A stretch of 64,000 nt of DNA from an uncultured Pontibacter sp. (GCF_947499215.1 NZ_CANMNI010000003.1:372001-436000), one strand, 5' to 3'; counted from the stretch's first letter, positions 6,153 to 15,677 are shown. A program made the numbers and translations. Notes: generated from the sequence alone by a model not told the origin.

Positions 6153-8882
6153 CTACTGTACCCGGATCAGGCGCAAGTGGTCAATCATGGCTTGGTTGAT
6201 ATCGCCGTTCATATTCTCGTTGGCCGGCTCGAAAGTAAGCGACAACTGGTTGGCGCCTTTCTCGAGCTGTACCCATACCTTGTTGGTATAGCCCCAGTCG
6301 CTCCACTCGCCAATGCCACGCTGTGGCAGCACGATGGCGCCGGCCATCTCCTTTCCTTTGCGAAGGGTGCGCAGAGCCGCTTTGTTGTCGGTGTTGATCG
6401 GGCCGTTGCCGTTAGCGTAGCGGAAGTCGATGGCATACAGGCCAGCTTCTGGAGCGGTTACTTTAAAGTTGATGGTTGTGTTTGCCTTTTTGCTCACTTC
6501 CACAAAGCCCTTGCCCGTGAAGCCTTTGTAAGGTTGTTTGGCTGGTCTGGCCACCGCCTCGGCTTCGTATACCTGTTCCAGTGCCTTGGCATACACCGCT
6601 ACCGGTTCGCTCGCAAAAGAGCCGTAACCCGTCGCATCCGTCGCGATCACCTGATATTCGGCAAAGCCATCGGCCTGCACCGCTACACCTGTTTCAGTGG
6701 TTTCCTGCAGTGGCTTGCCGTTTCGGAGCACGGTATAGTTCACCGCGCCTTCCACCGGCTGCCAGCTAAGTTTGCCATTCGTGTAGCTCGTCGTTGGAGC
6801 GGGAGGCGTTACATGGTGGGCCACTTTATTCTGGCTGCCTTTGTCGCTTATTTCATCAGCCAGCACGATCTGCACCGTATGCTGTCCAGTAAGGCTGGCA
6901 GGTATAGCAGCACCTTGCAGCGGCTGACCGTCCAGTGTGATGCTGCGGATGCTGTTGCCAAAGCCCTGCATTTCGATGTCGAGCACAGCGTTTCTATACC
7001 TGAAATTAGTCAGGCGGCGGCTGCCTTTGTAACTCTCCGGCACAAAAGGCTTGAACACCAGTTGGTTCGCCTGAAAATCCATGCCGAAAAGCAATTTATA
7101 AGTCATGCCCAGGTATCCGGCCACGCTCCAAAGTTGACGGTCAGAGTTTACCTGCGTGCCGGCATAGTCGCCGTTGCTGGCCACGAAGTTCTCTTTGTTC
7201 GTCAGGAACAAAGCGGCTGGCCGGTAGAGTGCGTTCAGGCTCTCCACGGTAGCGGTTTCATTACCGGCTTTTGCAGCGGCCAGTGTCCAGTAGGCCTGCA
7301 CAAAGGGCCATATGCCGTTGTTGTGGTAAGGCGGGATGTTCGGGATCTGCGGGAAAATGCTCGGCACACCAAAGTCGTATACTGGCGTGTTAGCCACAAT
7401 TCGTTTTGCTCTGTCGGCATCGGCGATGCCAAACAGCACCGTGAGCGCCTCACCCAGCGCCTCCGCTCTTGGCGACAGCGACAGGTAGTTGCGGCCGTAC
7501 AAGTACTGTCCGTAATAGCCTTTGTCTTCCTGCCATAGGTGCTGGTTTATACCTTGCTTGATGCGCTCGGCCAGCTGGCTATACTTGTCGGCCGCCTGTT
7601 TGTCCTGCAGCATCTTCGCCATCTGGCTCAACAACACATTGGCCTGATAGTGCACCGCGTTTGTCCCCAAGTTTTGTGAAGCGTAAATGTCGGCAGGCTG
7701 CATCCATTTCGGGTAGGTCTGTTCGCGCCAATCCAAGAAGGAAGACTCGCCGCGCATCATGTTTGTGCTCTGGTCGAAGGCGTTTAGCAAATCGTCTTCC
7801 ATGGAGTTACGGACGATCTCATAAGACATACGCAGCCAGCTCTGGTCACCCGTCACCGTGTAGATTTCCCAAGCGGCCGTGGCCCACACAATGCGGTCAG
7901 TCGACACCGGATAGGCTCCGCCTGTGCCTGTGTCCTGAATGATGCGCTGGTTCTTCACTTTGCGCATCAGGCTCTTGCGGGCGATCTCCGGCTCGATGGC
8001 CGCCAATCCCAGTATCAGACTGTAGCTAATGTCGCGCGTCCACACACCGGCCCACTCTTTGCCGGTCCGGAAAGTGCTGTCTTCTTCGATGTTCTTCACC
8101 ACTTCCTCCAGCGTCATGTTATAGAGTGCATCGGTGAGCACGTAGTCGGAGCTGTACTGCGGATAGTGGTCGATCGGCAGGCTCAGCTTCCAGTGGGAAG
8201 CGATCTGCTTTTCTTCTTGATGCGCATTCATGCTCAGGGTCACTTCATAAATCCCATCGCCATCAGGGTCTTCCAGTTCCATCCCTTCACGACTCGCTAA
8301 GTTGTCGAAATCCCAAGAGAGGGGAGAGGAGTTGCCTGCGATGTAAACGCCCTTGAAATCGTCTTTGTATACCTTGCTGCCATTGTAGGCGGTGTAGAAA
8401 CCGTCCTTCTCAAAAGCTGCCAGCACATCGCGCATATCCACGCGCACCGTCAATGGCGTGTTTGGCGGTAGAAAAGCCTTTGGTGGTGCCGGAGCTGTGG
8501 CCTTCAGTTGTTGACCGAATTTTATGAGCGGGGTTTCGCAGCTTCCGCCTTCCTCGGCAAGGCAGATGAACTGGTGGTCCATACCCGGCGGCATCTCGTT
8601 GTCTTTGCTGTTGATGCTGAATTTAAAGAGCACCTCCGGCGACTGGAACTCATTGGCCGGGCTCTGGTAACTGGAGGTGATCTCCGTGGGGGAGAGCGCC
8701 TGCGCTACGTGCTCACCTTGTACGACGCGGTCAGGGTATATGCTGTAGGCTTGCGATTGCCAAATAGCTTGTTCTTTGCTGACAGCTGTGTCTGTTCCGG
8801 TTTCCGGCTGTTGCGTTTTGCAGGCTGTTGCAGTTAGTAGGACTGCCAAGCCGAGGGTATGTATGTATCTGTATTTGGTCAT
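6153..8882 (-). CDS. (alpha/alpha)6-barrel glycoside hydrolase lipoprotein with C-terminal carbohydrate-binding module
   Basis: The 909-residue product starts with a lipoprotein signal ending LTATAC (Cys21). The centre (about residues 250-600) has features of six-hairpin glycosidases of the MGH1/GH63-like group: EWAGVWTRDISYS, GAYPVSTDRIVWATAAWEIY, SSFLDWREQTYPKWM and NNGIWPFVQAYWTLAAAKAG. A fibronectin-like segment (SYTNGKLSWQPVEGAVNYTVLRNGK) and a CBM6/35-like beta-sandwich (EQVYEAEAVA to the end) follow. It is the last gene of the alpha-glucan locus and probably trims oligosaccharides at the cell surface or in the periplasm. The exact GH family and bond specificity are uncertain. Confidence 0.75.
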   Translation of the reverse strand: MTKYRYIHTLGLAVLLTATACKTQQPETGTDTAVSKEQAIWQSQAYSIYPDRVVQGEHVAQALSPTEITSSYQSPANEFQSPEVLFKFSINSKDNEMPPGMDHQFICLAEEGGSCETPLIKFGQQLKATAPAPPKAFLPPNTPLTVRVDMRDVLAAFEKDGFYTAYNGSKVYKDDFKGVYIAGNSSPLSWDFDNLASREGMELEDPDGDGIYEVTLSMNAHQEEKQIASHWKLSLPIDHYPQYSSDYVLTDALYNMTLEEVVKNIEEDSTFRTGKEWAGVWTRDISYSLILGLAAIEPEIARKSLMRKVKNQRIIQDTGTGGAYPVSTDRIVWATAAWEIYTVTGDQSWLRMSYEIVRNSMEDDLLNAFDQSTNMMRGESSFLDWREQTYPKWMQPADIYASQNLGTNAVHYQANVLLSQMAKMLQDKQAADKYSQLAERIKQGINQHLWQEDKGYYGQYLYGRNYLSLSPRAEALGEALTVLFGIADADRAKRIVANTPVYDFGVPSIFPQIPNIPPYHNNGIWPFVQAYWTLAAAKAGNETATVESLNALYRPAALFLTNKENFVASNGDYAGTQVNSDRQLWSVAGYLGMTYKLLFGMDFQANQLVFKPFVPESYKGSRRLTNFRYRNAVLDIEMQGFGNSIRSITLDGQPLQGAAIPASLTGQHTVQIVLADEISDKGSQNKVAHHVTPPAPTTSYTNGKLSWQPVEGAVNYTVLRNGKPLQETTETGVAVQADGFAEYQVIATDATGYGSFASEPVAVYAKALEQVYEAEAVARPAKQPYKGFTGKGFVEVSKKANTTINFKVTAPEAGLYAIDFRYANGNGPINTDNKAALRTLRKGKEMAGAIVLPQRGIGEWSDWGYTNKVWVQLEKGANQLSLTFEPANENMNGDINQAMIDHLRLIRVQ

Positions 8883-8905
8883 AATGCAATTCGTGTTGTT
8901 ACATA

Positions 8906-9027
8906 GCGCGAGCGTCCTCGCTCGTGCTTATTATAGAGGGGCCTCTGGCCCAGTTGTGAGTTGTCTCGGCTTAGCACTAGGGGCCAGAGGCCCCACGATA
9001 GCAAGTCACGAGCGAGGACGCTCGCGC
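8906..9027. repeat. 122-bp nested palindromic repeat (MITE/REP-like)
   Basis: A perfect 21-bp inverted repeat (8906-8926 with 9007-9027) encloses a second perfect 14-bp pair (8938-8951 with 8981-8994). It fills most of the gap between galM and the last glycosidase gene. There is no coding sequence or transposase. The composition (gcgagcg/ctcgctc and ggggcctctggccc) is unlike an ordinary terminator, so I read it as a non-autonomous mobile or extragenic palindromic element. It could also process or stabilise the polycistronic mRNA. Confidence 0.75.
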
Positions 9028-9034
9028 CATAAAG

Positions 9035-10207
9035 TTACTTCACCTCAAACTTATAAATCGTCGTTTCGCTGTACTTCTCACCCGGCCGAAGAATGCTTGA
9101 AGGGAAGCTTTCCTGATTCGGGGAGTCGGGAAAATGCTGGGCTTCGAGGCAGAGGCCGGCGTAGCGATTGTACGTCGTATTGTTGTGGCCAGTCAGGGTG
9201 CCGTCTAGGTGATAGGCGGTGTAGAGCTGGATGCCGGGCTGCGTGGTTTGCACTTTCATCACGCGGCCTGTGATTGGCTCTTCTACCGTTGCCGCATGCA
9301 CCAGTTTTTCGCCGCCATATCGAACCACATAGTTCAGATCGTACCCGTAGCCTTGCAGATTGTCGATGCGCTCACCTACACGGGTTGGAGATGTGAAATC
9401 GTAAGGCGTGCCTTTTACCGGAGCTAACTCACCGGTTGGAATAAGCGTCTCGTCGGTAGCCGTGAACTGGTCGGCGTGGATTGTCACGATGTGGTTGAGA
9501 ATGTCCTTTTCCTTGCCCGCGCTTAGGTTGAAATAGCTGTGGTTAGTAAGGTTAACCGGAGTGGCTTTGTCGGTGGTGGCTTCGTAGTCGATCTTCAAGG
9601 CATTGAAGCCGGTCAAGGTATAGGTGACCACCACGGTCAGGTTGCCCGGATAGCCTTCTTCGCCGTCTTTGCTCACGTAGGTCAGCCGGATCGCATTTTG
9701 CTTTTGCAAGGGCTCGGCCTGCCATACCACTCTGTCGAAACCCGTGATGCCGCCATGCAGGTGGTTGGGCGCATTGTTCACGGCCAAGGTATACTCCTGT
9801 CCGTCCAAGGTGAATTTGCCTTTGGCGATGCGGTTGGCATAACGCCCCACAATGCCGCCAAAATGCGGATCGTTGGGTACGTAGCCGTCCACGCTGTCGA
9901 AACCAAGCGCCACTTCACCTATGTTGCCATCACGGTCGGGTGTTTGAATGGACGTGACGATGGCTCCGTAATTGGTGATCTTCACGGTCATTCCCTCCGC
10001 ATTGGTCAGGGTATAGAGCTGCACTTCCTGCCCGTTAGGGGCGGTGCCAAAGGGTTCTGATTTGATTTCCATGGTGCTTTCTTCTTCGGTGCTCGTTGTT
10101 TGTTCAGTCTGGCTGTCGCTACCGTTACAGCCTGTGAATGTCGCAGTCCCTAGATAGCCAAACAGCGCCATCATGAGCAAGGTATGGTGGCCTTTACGTT
10201 TTTTCAT
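9035..10207 (-). CDS. galM: Aldose 1-epimerase (mutarotase) lipoprotein
   Basis: GalM interconverts the alpha and beta anomers of glucose or galactose. The 390-residue product has an N-terminal signal ending TFTGC (lipobox Cys), a low-complexity Thr/Glu linker, then the GalM fold: NYGAIVTSIQTPDRDG, GRYANRIAKGKF, NHLHGGITGFD (catalytic His), NLTNHSYFNLSA (second catalytic His) and GLCLEAQHFPDSPNQ (catalytic Glu). Its place among amylases suggests it equilibrates glucose or maltodextrin ends released outside the cytoplasm. It lies 19 bp downstream of the GH13 gene and is probably co-transcribed. Confidence 0.9.
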   Translation of the reverse strand: MKKRKGHHTLLMMALFGYLGTATFTGCNGSDSQTEQTTSTEEESTMEIKSEPFGTAPNGQEVQLYTLTNAEGMTVKITNYGAIVTSIQTPDRDGNIGEVALGFDSVDGYVPNDPHFGGIVGRYANRIAKGKFTLDGQEYTLAVNNAPNHLHGGITGFDRVVWQAEPLQKQNAIRLTYVSKDGEEGYPGNLTVVVTYTLTGFNALKIDYEATTDKATPVNLTNHSYFNLSAGKEKDILNHIVTIHADQFTATDETLIPTGELAPVKGTPYDFTSPTRVGERIDNLQGYGYDLNYVVRYGGEKLVHAATVEEPITGRVMKVQTTQPGIQLYTAYHLDGTLTGHNNTTYNRYAGLCLEAQHFPDSPNQESFPSSILRPGEKYSETTIYKFEVK

Positions 10208-10226
10208 AAACTCGTTCCGGTTTGGT

Positions 10227-11801
10227 TTATTTTTTTAGGATAAGCGAACTATACGCTGGAAGCTTGACCGTACTTTTGTTCAGGCTCGCTCCATTGTGCT
10301 GGTGCATAAGCTGGCTGTGTTCCTGCAGACTGGCAGGTATGGTGATGCTCACCTCTTTGCCTGACAGGTTGTGCAGCACAAGCACCGATTCGTCAGCCAC
10401 CGTGCGAAGGAAAGCGCTTACTGCTCTGTTGCTCATGTTCACCGGCTCAAGCTCTCCATGGGTGAGGGCTTTGCTGTTATTGCGCAGTTTGATATAAGCT
10501 TTGTAGTGATTGAGGATCGAGTTTGGATCTTGCGCCTGTTGAGCAACCGGCTCTACATTTTGCTCGGTGCTATACTCCGGCGTCACCCAGCTTGTTCTGC
10601 AATCATCATTGGCTTTGGTGTCCCACAGGAAAGGCTCTCGGATTTGTTCGTCCGGCTTTTTGCCCTGCATGCCAATCTCCTCGCCATAGTAAATATAAGG
10701 CGCTCCCGGCAAGGTGAGAAGCAAGGCGGCACCCATTTTGGCTTTGTTCAGATCGACGTTCACCTCGCTCATGATGCGGTTCTGGTCGTGATTGCTCAGG
10801 ATAGTGGCATCCACAAAATCCGGGTTTACCTTCTGGTATGTGTTGACGATGCGATCATGATGGATGGCCAGCGAGTCGCCGTTGCCTGTTTTTAAGGCAT
10901 CAAGTATCTTCCAGCTCATCTCAAAATTAAAGAGGGCAGGCAGGCCTTTGGTATAAGGGGCCACGATATCGGCCTCGGCCCATACCTCACCGACAAGGTA
11001 TACGTCGGACTTCACCTTCTGCATCTCGGCTCTAAATTCCTCCCAGAAAGCATGATTATCTTCGGGTCTGTCATCCGGGAAAATGTGGCGAGCCGCATCT
11101 AAACGGAAACCGTCCACACCCACTTCCTCAAGCCAGTAACGACCGATCTTGTAGACCTCCTCGCGCACCTTCGGGTTGTCGAAGTTAAGATCGGGCATGC
11201 CGCCCCAGAAGTAACCGAAGTATTTGTAGTCGCTGCCTTTCACTTCGTGCCACTGGTGCACATTGTGGGAGTCGTCGCCTGTGGTTTTGCCTTCGCCTTT
11301 GGTCTGCGGATCGTCTTTATGCGCCCATACGTAGTAGTCGCGGTAAGGACTTTTCTCATCTTTGGCCGCTTCCAAAAACCAAGGATGCTGGTTGCTGGAG
11401 TGGTTGACCACAAAGTCGATCACCACCTTGATGTTGCGTTTCTGGGCTTCGTTCACAAACTCCTTAAAGTCCTCCATTGTGCCGTAGTCCGGATGGATGC
11501 CGGTGTAGTCGGTCACGTCGTATTTGTGGTAGGAAGGAGAGGGGCTCATCGGCATCAGCCAAATGCCCTCTATACCTAAGTCAGCCAAGTAATCAAGCTT
11601 GGAGGTCATGCCTTTGATGTCGCCGATACCGTCGTTGTCGGAGTCACAGAAGGACTGCACAAAGATCTCGTAGCTCACGCTTCGCGGCCATTCGCTGGCG
11701 CTGGCCTCCGGCTGTGTGTCGAGTTTAGCCGGTGCGCTGCAACCTGTCGCCAAGTATAGCGCAGGTATAAGCAACAGGTGATGCAGGTTTAGTTTTTTCA
11801 T
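10227..11801 (-). CDS. GH13 alpha-amylase lipoprotein (SusG/neopullulanase-like)
   Basis: The 524-residue product has a lipoprotein signal (ALYLATGC) and a GH13 TIM barrel. Visible motifs are DFVVNHSS (region I), DGFRLDAARH (region II, nucleophile about Asp235), LVGEVW (region III, acid/base Glu) and ILSNHDQNR (region IV, Asp). A beta-rich C-terminal domain (SAFLRTVADESVLVLHNLSGKE) completes it. The enzyme is predicted to cleave alpha-1,4 bonds in starch or maltodextrin at the envelope. It is the second hydrolase of the locus, 243 bp after the GH31 gene across a repeat-rich gap. Confidence 0.9.
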   Translation of the reverse strand: MKKLNLHHLLLIPALYLATGCSAPAKLDTQPEASASEWPRSVSYEIFVQSFCDSDNDGIGDIKGMTSKLDYLADLGIEGIWLMPMSPSPSYHKYDVTDYTGIHPDYGTMEDFKEFVNEAQKRNIKVVIDFVVNHSSNQHPWFLEAAKDEKSPYRDYYVWAHKDDPQTKGEGKTTGDDSHNVHQWHEVKGSDYKYFGYFWGGMPDLNFDNPKVREEVYKIGRYWLEEVGVDGFRLDAARHIFPDDRPEDNHAFWEEFRAEMQKVKSDVYLVGEVWAEADIVAPYTKGLPALFNFEMSWKILDALKTGNGDSLAIHHDRIVNTYQKVNPDFVDATILSNHDQNRIMSEVNVDLNKAKMGAALLLTLPGAPYIYYGEEIGMQGKKPDEQIREPFLWDTKANDDCRTSWVTPEYSTEQNVEPVAQQAQDPNSILNHYKAYIKLRNNSKALTHGELEPVNMSNRAVSAFLRTVADESVLVLHNLSGKEVSITIPASLQEHSQLMHQHNGASLNKSTVKLPAYSSLILKK

Positions 11802-11825
11802 GGTTGTTTGTGTTTACCCCACCCC

Positions 11826-12036
11826 AGCCCTCCCCTAAGAACAGGGGAGGGAGTTAGGGAATGATTGGTCTTGTTATTCTTTTGCAAAAGAGCAATTGAT
11901 TACTCTAATTTCTTATCCTTTCAGGTTGTAAGCCCTTAGCCCTTGCCCCATAATTCATCGGGATGGGGGCTTCATCTGGACTCCCCCTCCTGTTTTGGGG
12001 GTAGGGGCCCTCTACAAAAGGAGGGGGCTGGGGGGA
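11826..12036. repeat. GC-rich hairpin repeats between GH31 and GH13 genes
   Basis: The 243-bp gap holds two palindromic blocks. A hairpin of the form ccctcccc..ggggaggg lies at about 11828-11851, and a longer one pairs ccccctcc (11983-11990) with ggaggggg (12020-12027). Similar wording (cccctctcct..aggagagggg) recurs at 45191-45215. This looks like a dispersed Bacteroidota intergenic repeat rather than a simple terminator. No gene is visible here. Confidence 0.6.
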
Positions 12037-12044
12037 GGTTACCC

Positions 12045-14513
12045 TTAAAAGCCGACAGTGAAGCGCCCGTTGTCATTACGCACGACCATGCTGCGCACCT
12101 TATACCCAATTTGCGGGTTGGCTGTGCCCTGTGGATCGAAGCGGGAAACCGGATCTATGAAAGAAGCGAAGTCTTCCTGCACATCAGCTCTTTTGCCATT
12201 GAACCTGAATCTGGCCTTAGAATCATAACCGTGCAGCATTACCTTCACGTGGTTGAACTTGGTCTTGAAGTTGCCTTCCACATCGCCAAACGTTATGGTC
12301 TTGCGGCGTGGGTCGTAGGTGATCGTTCTTTTGTAAAAAGCTCCCTTCTCGTAGTCGTAGCTCTCGCCATCGTCTTCGTAGTACACAAAGCTGTTGGCCA
12401 CATCGCCGCGGTATACATGGATGGTCAGCGTGTCAGTAGGCATCTCGCCGGTGTGCTGCACCAGTGACTGCATCGGAATGATGCTGCTCTCCTTCACGTA
12501 GATCGGCAGTTTGTTGTATTGCACCCCGATCATCTCCTCACGGTTGCCCTGCTTCACTTCGCCTGTCCAGAGGTCGTACCACTTGCCGCGCGGGAAATAT
12601 ACCTTGCCGTAGTTCTTGGTACTTTCAAACGGCATGATCAGGAAGGCCTTGCCGAACTGGAACTGTGAGTCGAACTCGCCGTTGTATACCTTCTCATCAT
12701 GGGTATAGTCGATGGCCAAGGTGCGCATCAGCGGCTGACCGTTCTGCGTCGCCTCGTACATGTTAGAATAAATGTACGGCATCAGTCGGTAGCGCAGGTT
12801 GATGAAGTTGCGGGCAATCTCCGTCACTTCCTCGCCAAAGGCCCAAGGTTCGGCAGAGCGGGTGTTGACGCCTGTGTGGTTACGGAAGTAAGGGGTGAAA
12901 GCACCCAACTGAATCCAGCGGGCAAACAGGCCAACGGGAGCGTTGCCGGTAAAACCGCCAATGTCCATGGCCGAGAAACTTACACCTGTCACGCCGAGGC
13001 TGTTGAGCAAACGTATGCCTAGCAGCATGTGGCTGTCTTCAGCGCGGTTGTCACCGGTCCAGATGGCGGAATAGCGCTGCGAACCGGAGTAGCCGGCACG
13101 GGAGAGTATAAACGGACGCTTGTTGGGCATGTGCTGACGAGCGCCTTCGTAGCTGGCACGGGCCATCTGCAGGCCGTAAACGTTGCGGCCCTCCTTGTGC
13201 GTAGTGATATTGCCTTCGAAATTGAAGAGTACGTTGTTTGGCATTTTCTGACCCCACGTCGCGATCTCGTTCATGTCGTTCCAGAAGCCGTCCACATTGG
13301 TGTCGGCAAAGAATTTGATTTCTCTTTTCCACCATTCGCGGCCTTTCTCACTTGTGAAATCAGGGAAGTGTGTCCAGCCCGGCCATACCTCGCCGGCGTA
13401 GTTTTTGCCGTCGTGGTACTTCAGAAACACATCGTCTTTAATTCCACGCTCATAGGCACCGTAACCTTCCTCGATCTTGATACCCGGGTCCACGATCACG
13501 GTGGTCCGGAAGCCCATGTCCTTAAGCTTTTTGTTCATGCCGGCTGGATCAGGGAAGCGGCTTTTATCCCATGTAAAGAGCTTGTAGGCATCCATGTAGT
13601 GAATGTCCAGCGTGATGCCGTCGGCAGGTATACGCTTTTCGCGCAAGGTCTGGGCAATGCGGTATACCTCGGTTTCGGGGTAGTAGGAGTAGCGGTTCTG
13701 CTGGTAGCCCAGACTCCAGAGCGGAGGCAGCTCCATACGGCCGGTCAGGAAGGTATAGCTCCCGATGATGTCGGCCAGTTTGGTGTGGTAGAAGAAGTAG
13801 TAATCCATCTCACCGCCCTGCGCTCCGAAAGAGGAGAAGCGGTCGTTGCTGGCCCCGAAGTTGAAATCACTCTGGTAGCTGTTGTCGAAGAAGATGCCGT
13901 AGTTGAGGCCGTTGTGTATACCGATGTAAAAAGGGAAGGTGGTATAAAGCGGATCCTGGTTGGTGGTGTAGGCATAGGCATCGGTGTTCCAGTTGGTATA
14001 GCCGCTGCCACGACGGTCAAGGCCGCCAGTCTTTTCACCAAGGCCAATAAAGCGCTCACCTTTCTGCATCTTTTTGTAGGTGGTTACTTCTTCGCCAATC
14101 CAAGAGGTAGTCAGTCCTTCTTCATCTTGGTTGATCACTTTGCCATCGCGGGTATAGAAGGCAACGGCAAACGGATTTTTGGTGATGCGGGCCTGCAAAG
14201 AGTCCGTCAGGATCGTAACCTCTTTGTCGTTTTGGGTGATGTTTACTTTGGTTTGTTGCGGCTGTGTGACCACGGCATAGGAAAAGTCTTTACCCAGCGG
14301 TTGTTTGTCCATGCGCACGCGCACTACGGTCGGGGTATAGACCGTCACTTCCACGTGGGTGTTCTGGTCGGTGGTCAGGCTTACTTTCTGGCCTGCAATA
14401 TTAACATTGTTCACGGCACCTACTGCTCTGATCGGGCTGTTCTGGGCCAAAGCCGGCAGGCTAAGAACGGAGGCCAAGAAGAGGGCGGCAAGTGGTTTAA
14501 TAGAAATGTTCAT
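12045..14513 (-). CDS. GH31 alpha-glucosidase
   Basis: The 822-residue secreted enzyme has a type I signal peptide (cleavage near ALAQ, residue 24). It shows the GH31 N-terminal beta-sandwich (GLGEKTGGLDRRG), the barrel motif LWSLGYQQNRYSYY, the nucleophile loop DGFWNDMNE (Asp413), the acid/base segment WTGDNRAED, and the late RYRLMPYIYS helix with C-terminal beta-domains (YFPRGKWYDLWTGE, YYEDDGESYDYE). It removes alpha-linked glucose from the ends of maltooligosaccharides in the periplasm, like SusB-type enzymes. It is the first hydrolase after susE/F, with a stem-loop at 14559-14591 between them. Confidence 0.93.
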   Translation of the reverse strand: MNISIKPLAALFLASVLSLPALAQNSPIRAVGAVNNVNIAGQKVSLTTDQNTHVEVTVYTPTVVRVRMDKQPLGKDFSYAVVTQPQQTKVNITQNDKEVTILTDSLQARITKNPFAVAFYTRDGKVINQDEEGLTTSWIGEEVTTYKKMQKGERFIGLGEKTGGLDRRGSGYTNWNTDAYAYTTNQDPLYTTFPFYIGIHNGLNYGIFFDNSYQSDFNFGASNDRFSSFGAQGGEMDYYFFYHTKLADIIGSYTFLTGRMELPPLWSLGYQQNRYSYYPETEVYRIAQTLREKRIPADGITLDIHYMDAYKLFTWDKSRFPDPAGMNKKLKDMGFRTTVIVDPGIKIEEGYGAYERGIKDDVFLKYHDGKNYAGEVWPGWTHFPDFTSEKGREWWKREIKFFADTNVDGFWNDMNEIATWGQKMPNNVLFNFEGNITTHKEGRNVYGLQMARASYEGARQHMPNKRPFILSRAGYSGSQRYSAIWTGDNRAEDSHMLLGIRLLNSLGVTGVSFSAMDIGGFTGNAPVGLFARWIQLGAFTPYFRNHTGVNTRSAEPWAFGEEVTEIARNFINLRYRLMPYIYSNMYEATQNGQPLMRTLAIDYTHDEKVYNGEFDSQFQFGKAFLIMPFESTKNYGKVYFPRGKWYDLWTGEVKQGNREEMIGVQYNKLPIYVKESSIIPMQSLVQHTGEMPTDTLTIHVYRGDVANSFVYYEDDGESYDYEKGAFYKRTITYDPRRKTITFGDVEGNFKTKFNHVKVMLHGYDSKARFRFNGKRADVQEDFASFIDPVSRFDPQGTANPQIGYKVRSMVVRNDNGRFTVGF

Positions 14514-14558
14514 GCTGTCGGATTGCTATTGAGATGAAACAGAATGGCTATACATAGA

Positions 14559-14591
14559 AAACCCGGCAGAGCGGAGCTGCCTGCCGGGTTT
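14559..14591 (-). terminator. Intra-operon stem-loop between susE/F-like gene and GH31 gene
   Basis: Arms of 11 bp (14559-14569 and 14581-14591) with a GC-rich core are followed, on the transcribed minus strand, by a TTTTCT run. This is an intrinsic-terminator pattern. Inside the operon it would lower read-through into the hydrolase genes compared with the binding and transport genes. Confidence 0.7.
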
Positions 14592-14616
14592 CTGATATGT
14601 TAGTAATGAAGTCGGA

Positions 14617-15648
14617 TTACAACTTGGTTAAGGTATAGGTCGCGGTGTCATCCTCATCACTGAGTTTGAGCGTGATCTGATATCTGCCTGCTTCCGTAAT
14701 GGCGATGTTATCACCTCCAAGGGTCAGATTGCCACCAGAGCCGCCGTAGTTGGTACCCCAGTCATCATTAAAGCGGAATTTGATTTCACCCTCTGTCAAA
14801 TCAAGCGTGGCTCTCCATTCATCTTCTTCGTTGTTGTAGCGCATGTTTTGGTCAGCGTCCCAACCACCTGCGGTTGCATTGCCAATTATGCCCCAGGAGT
14901 GCTTGGCATAGCTCCAAGTCATGGCATTCAGGTCTACAGTAAGCATGTAGCTTTCGTTGGCAGGCACAGACAAGTCTGGACCATTTTGCTCCAGGTTGCC
15001 GTTTGTACCACCCCAGTTCAAGTCCCAGTTACGGTTTGCTGTAAACTTGAACATGCGGCTGTTTGGCTCCGTGAAGCTGATCACACCTTGGTAGATGTTA
15101 TTGGCCTCTACCGAGATTAGGCTAGGCGCTGTAGCCGGGTTCCAGCCTTGGTAGTCGCCTGGCACATAGATAAAGGTCGGCTCAATGTAAGTGTTATAAG
15201 GGGTGATATTCACGGTTACCGGGTTAGAGTAAACCGGGCTTACGAACTCCGACACAATGGCTCTGATTCTGAAAGTCACCTCATGGGTTTCTTCCGGCGC
15301 GTACTTCAGTCGGCCCATCAGTGCGTTTAGTTCCTGACCTGTATAGGTTCTGGAAGTTACCTTGTTGCCCAACGAAACAGAGTACGGACGCACAAAGTTG
15401 TCACCAGCTGTGTCTATCTGCAGGGAATACTCAGTAGCCGCATCGAAACCGAAATCAGCCTCGTTCCAGTTCAGTGTAAGCGCTGTGCCCTCAGCGGTCT
15501 CCTCAGTCAACACCACATTGGTAGAGCTCGCCGAGAGCGCGGGAGGTGTCCCTTCACTGAGAATCAATTTCTCTTCGTCTTTCTCGCAGCTCATCAGCGT
15601 GAGGGAGGCAGCCACGAAGAATAGCGATTTGTTTAACCAGTTTTTCAT
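14617..15648 (-). CDS. SusE/SusF-like outer-membrane starch-binding lipoprotein
   Basis: The 343-residue product begins with a lipoprotein signal ending LTLMSC. An N-terminal SusE-type Ig-like domain (LTLNWNEADFGFDAATEYSLQID) precedes two tandem repeats of the SusE/F starch-binding type: YVPGDYQGWNPATAPSL...FKFTANRNWDLNWGG and a second WGIIGNATAGGWDADQNM...FRFNDDWGTNYGG. Such proteins hold starch on the cell surface but do not cut it. The two GW-type modules are strong evidence that the locus targets starch or maltodextrin. It lies directly after susD. Confidence 0.85.
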   Translation of the reverse strand: MKNWLNKSLFFVAASLTLMSCEKDEEKLILSEGTPPALSASSTNVVLTEETAEGTALTLNWNEADFGFDAATEYSLQIDTAGDNFVRPYSVSLGNKVTSRTYTGQELNALMGRLKYAPEETHEVTFRIRAIVSEFVSPVYSNPVTVNITPYNTYIEPTFIYVPGDYQGWNPATAPSLISVEANNIYQGVISFTEPNSRMFKFTANRNWDLNWGGTNGNLEQNGPDLSVPANESYMLTVDLNAMTWSYAKHSWGIIGNATAGGWDADQNMRYNNEEDEWRATLDLTEGEIKFRFNDDWGTNYGGSGGNLTLGGDNIAITEAGRYQITLKLSDEDDTATYTLTKL

Positions 15649-15677
15649 AAAAAACGATTTTTAAAACATTTAGAATA

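Noticed and set aside
6177-7538. 453-codon open frame on the plus strand opposite the (alpha/alpha)6 glycosidase
   Set aside because: It is the antisense shadow of a clearly coding gene; its translation is rich in His, Arg and Val with no domain pattern, typical of GC-rich reverse frames.
13029-14537. 502-codon open frame on the plus strand opposite the GH31 gene
   Set aside because: Antisense shadow of GH31; no recognisable domain, signal or independent promoter.
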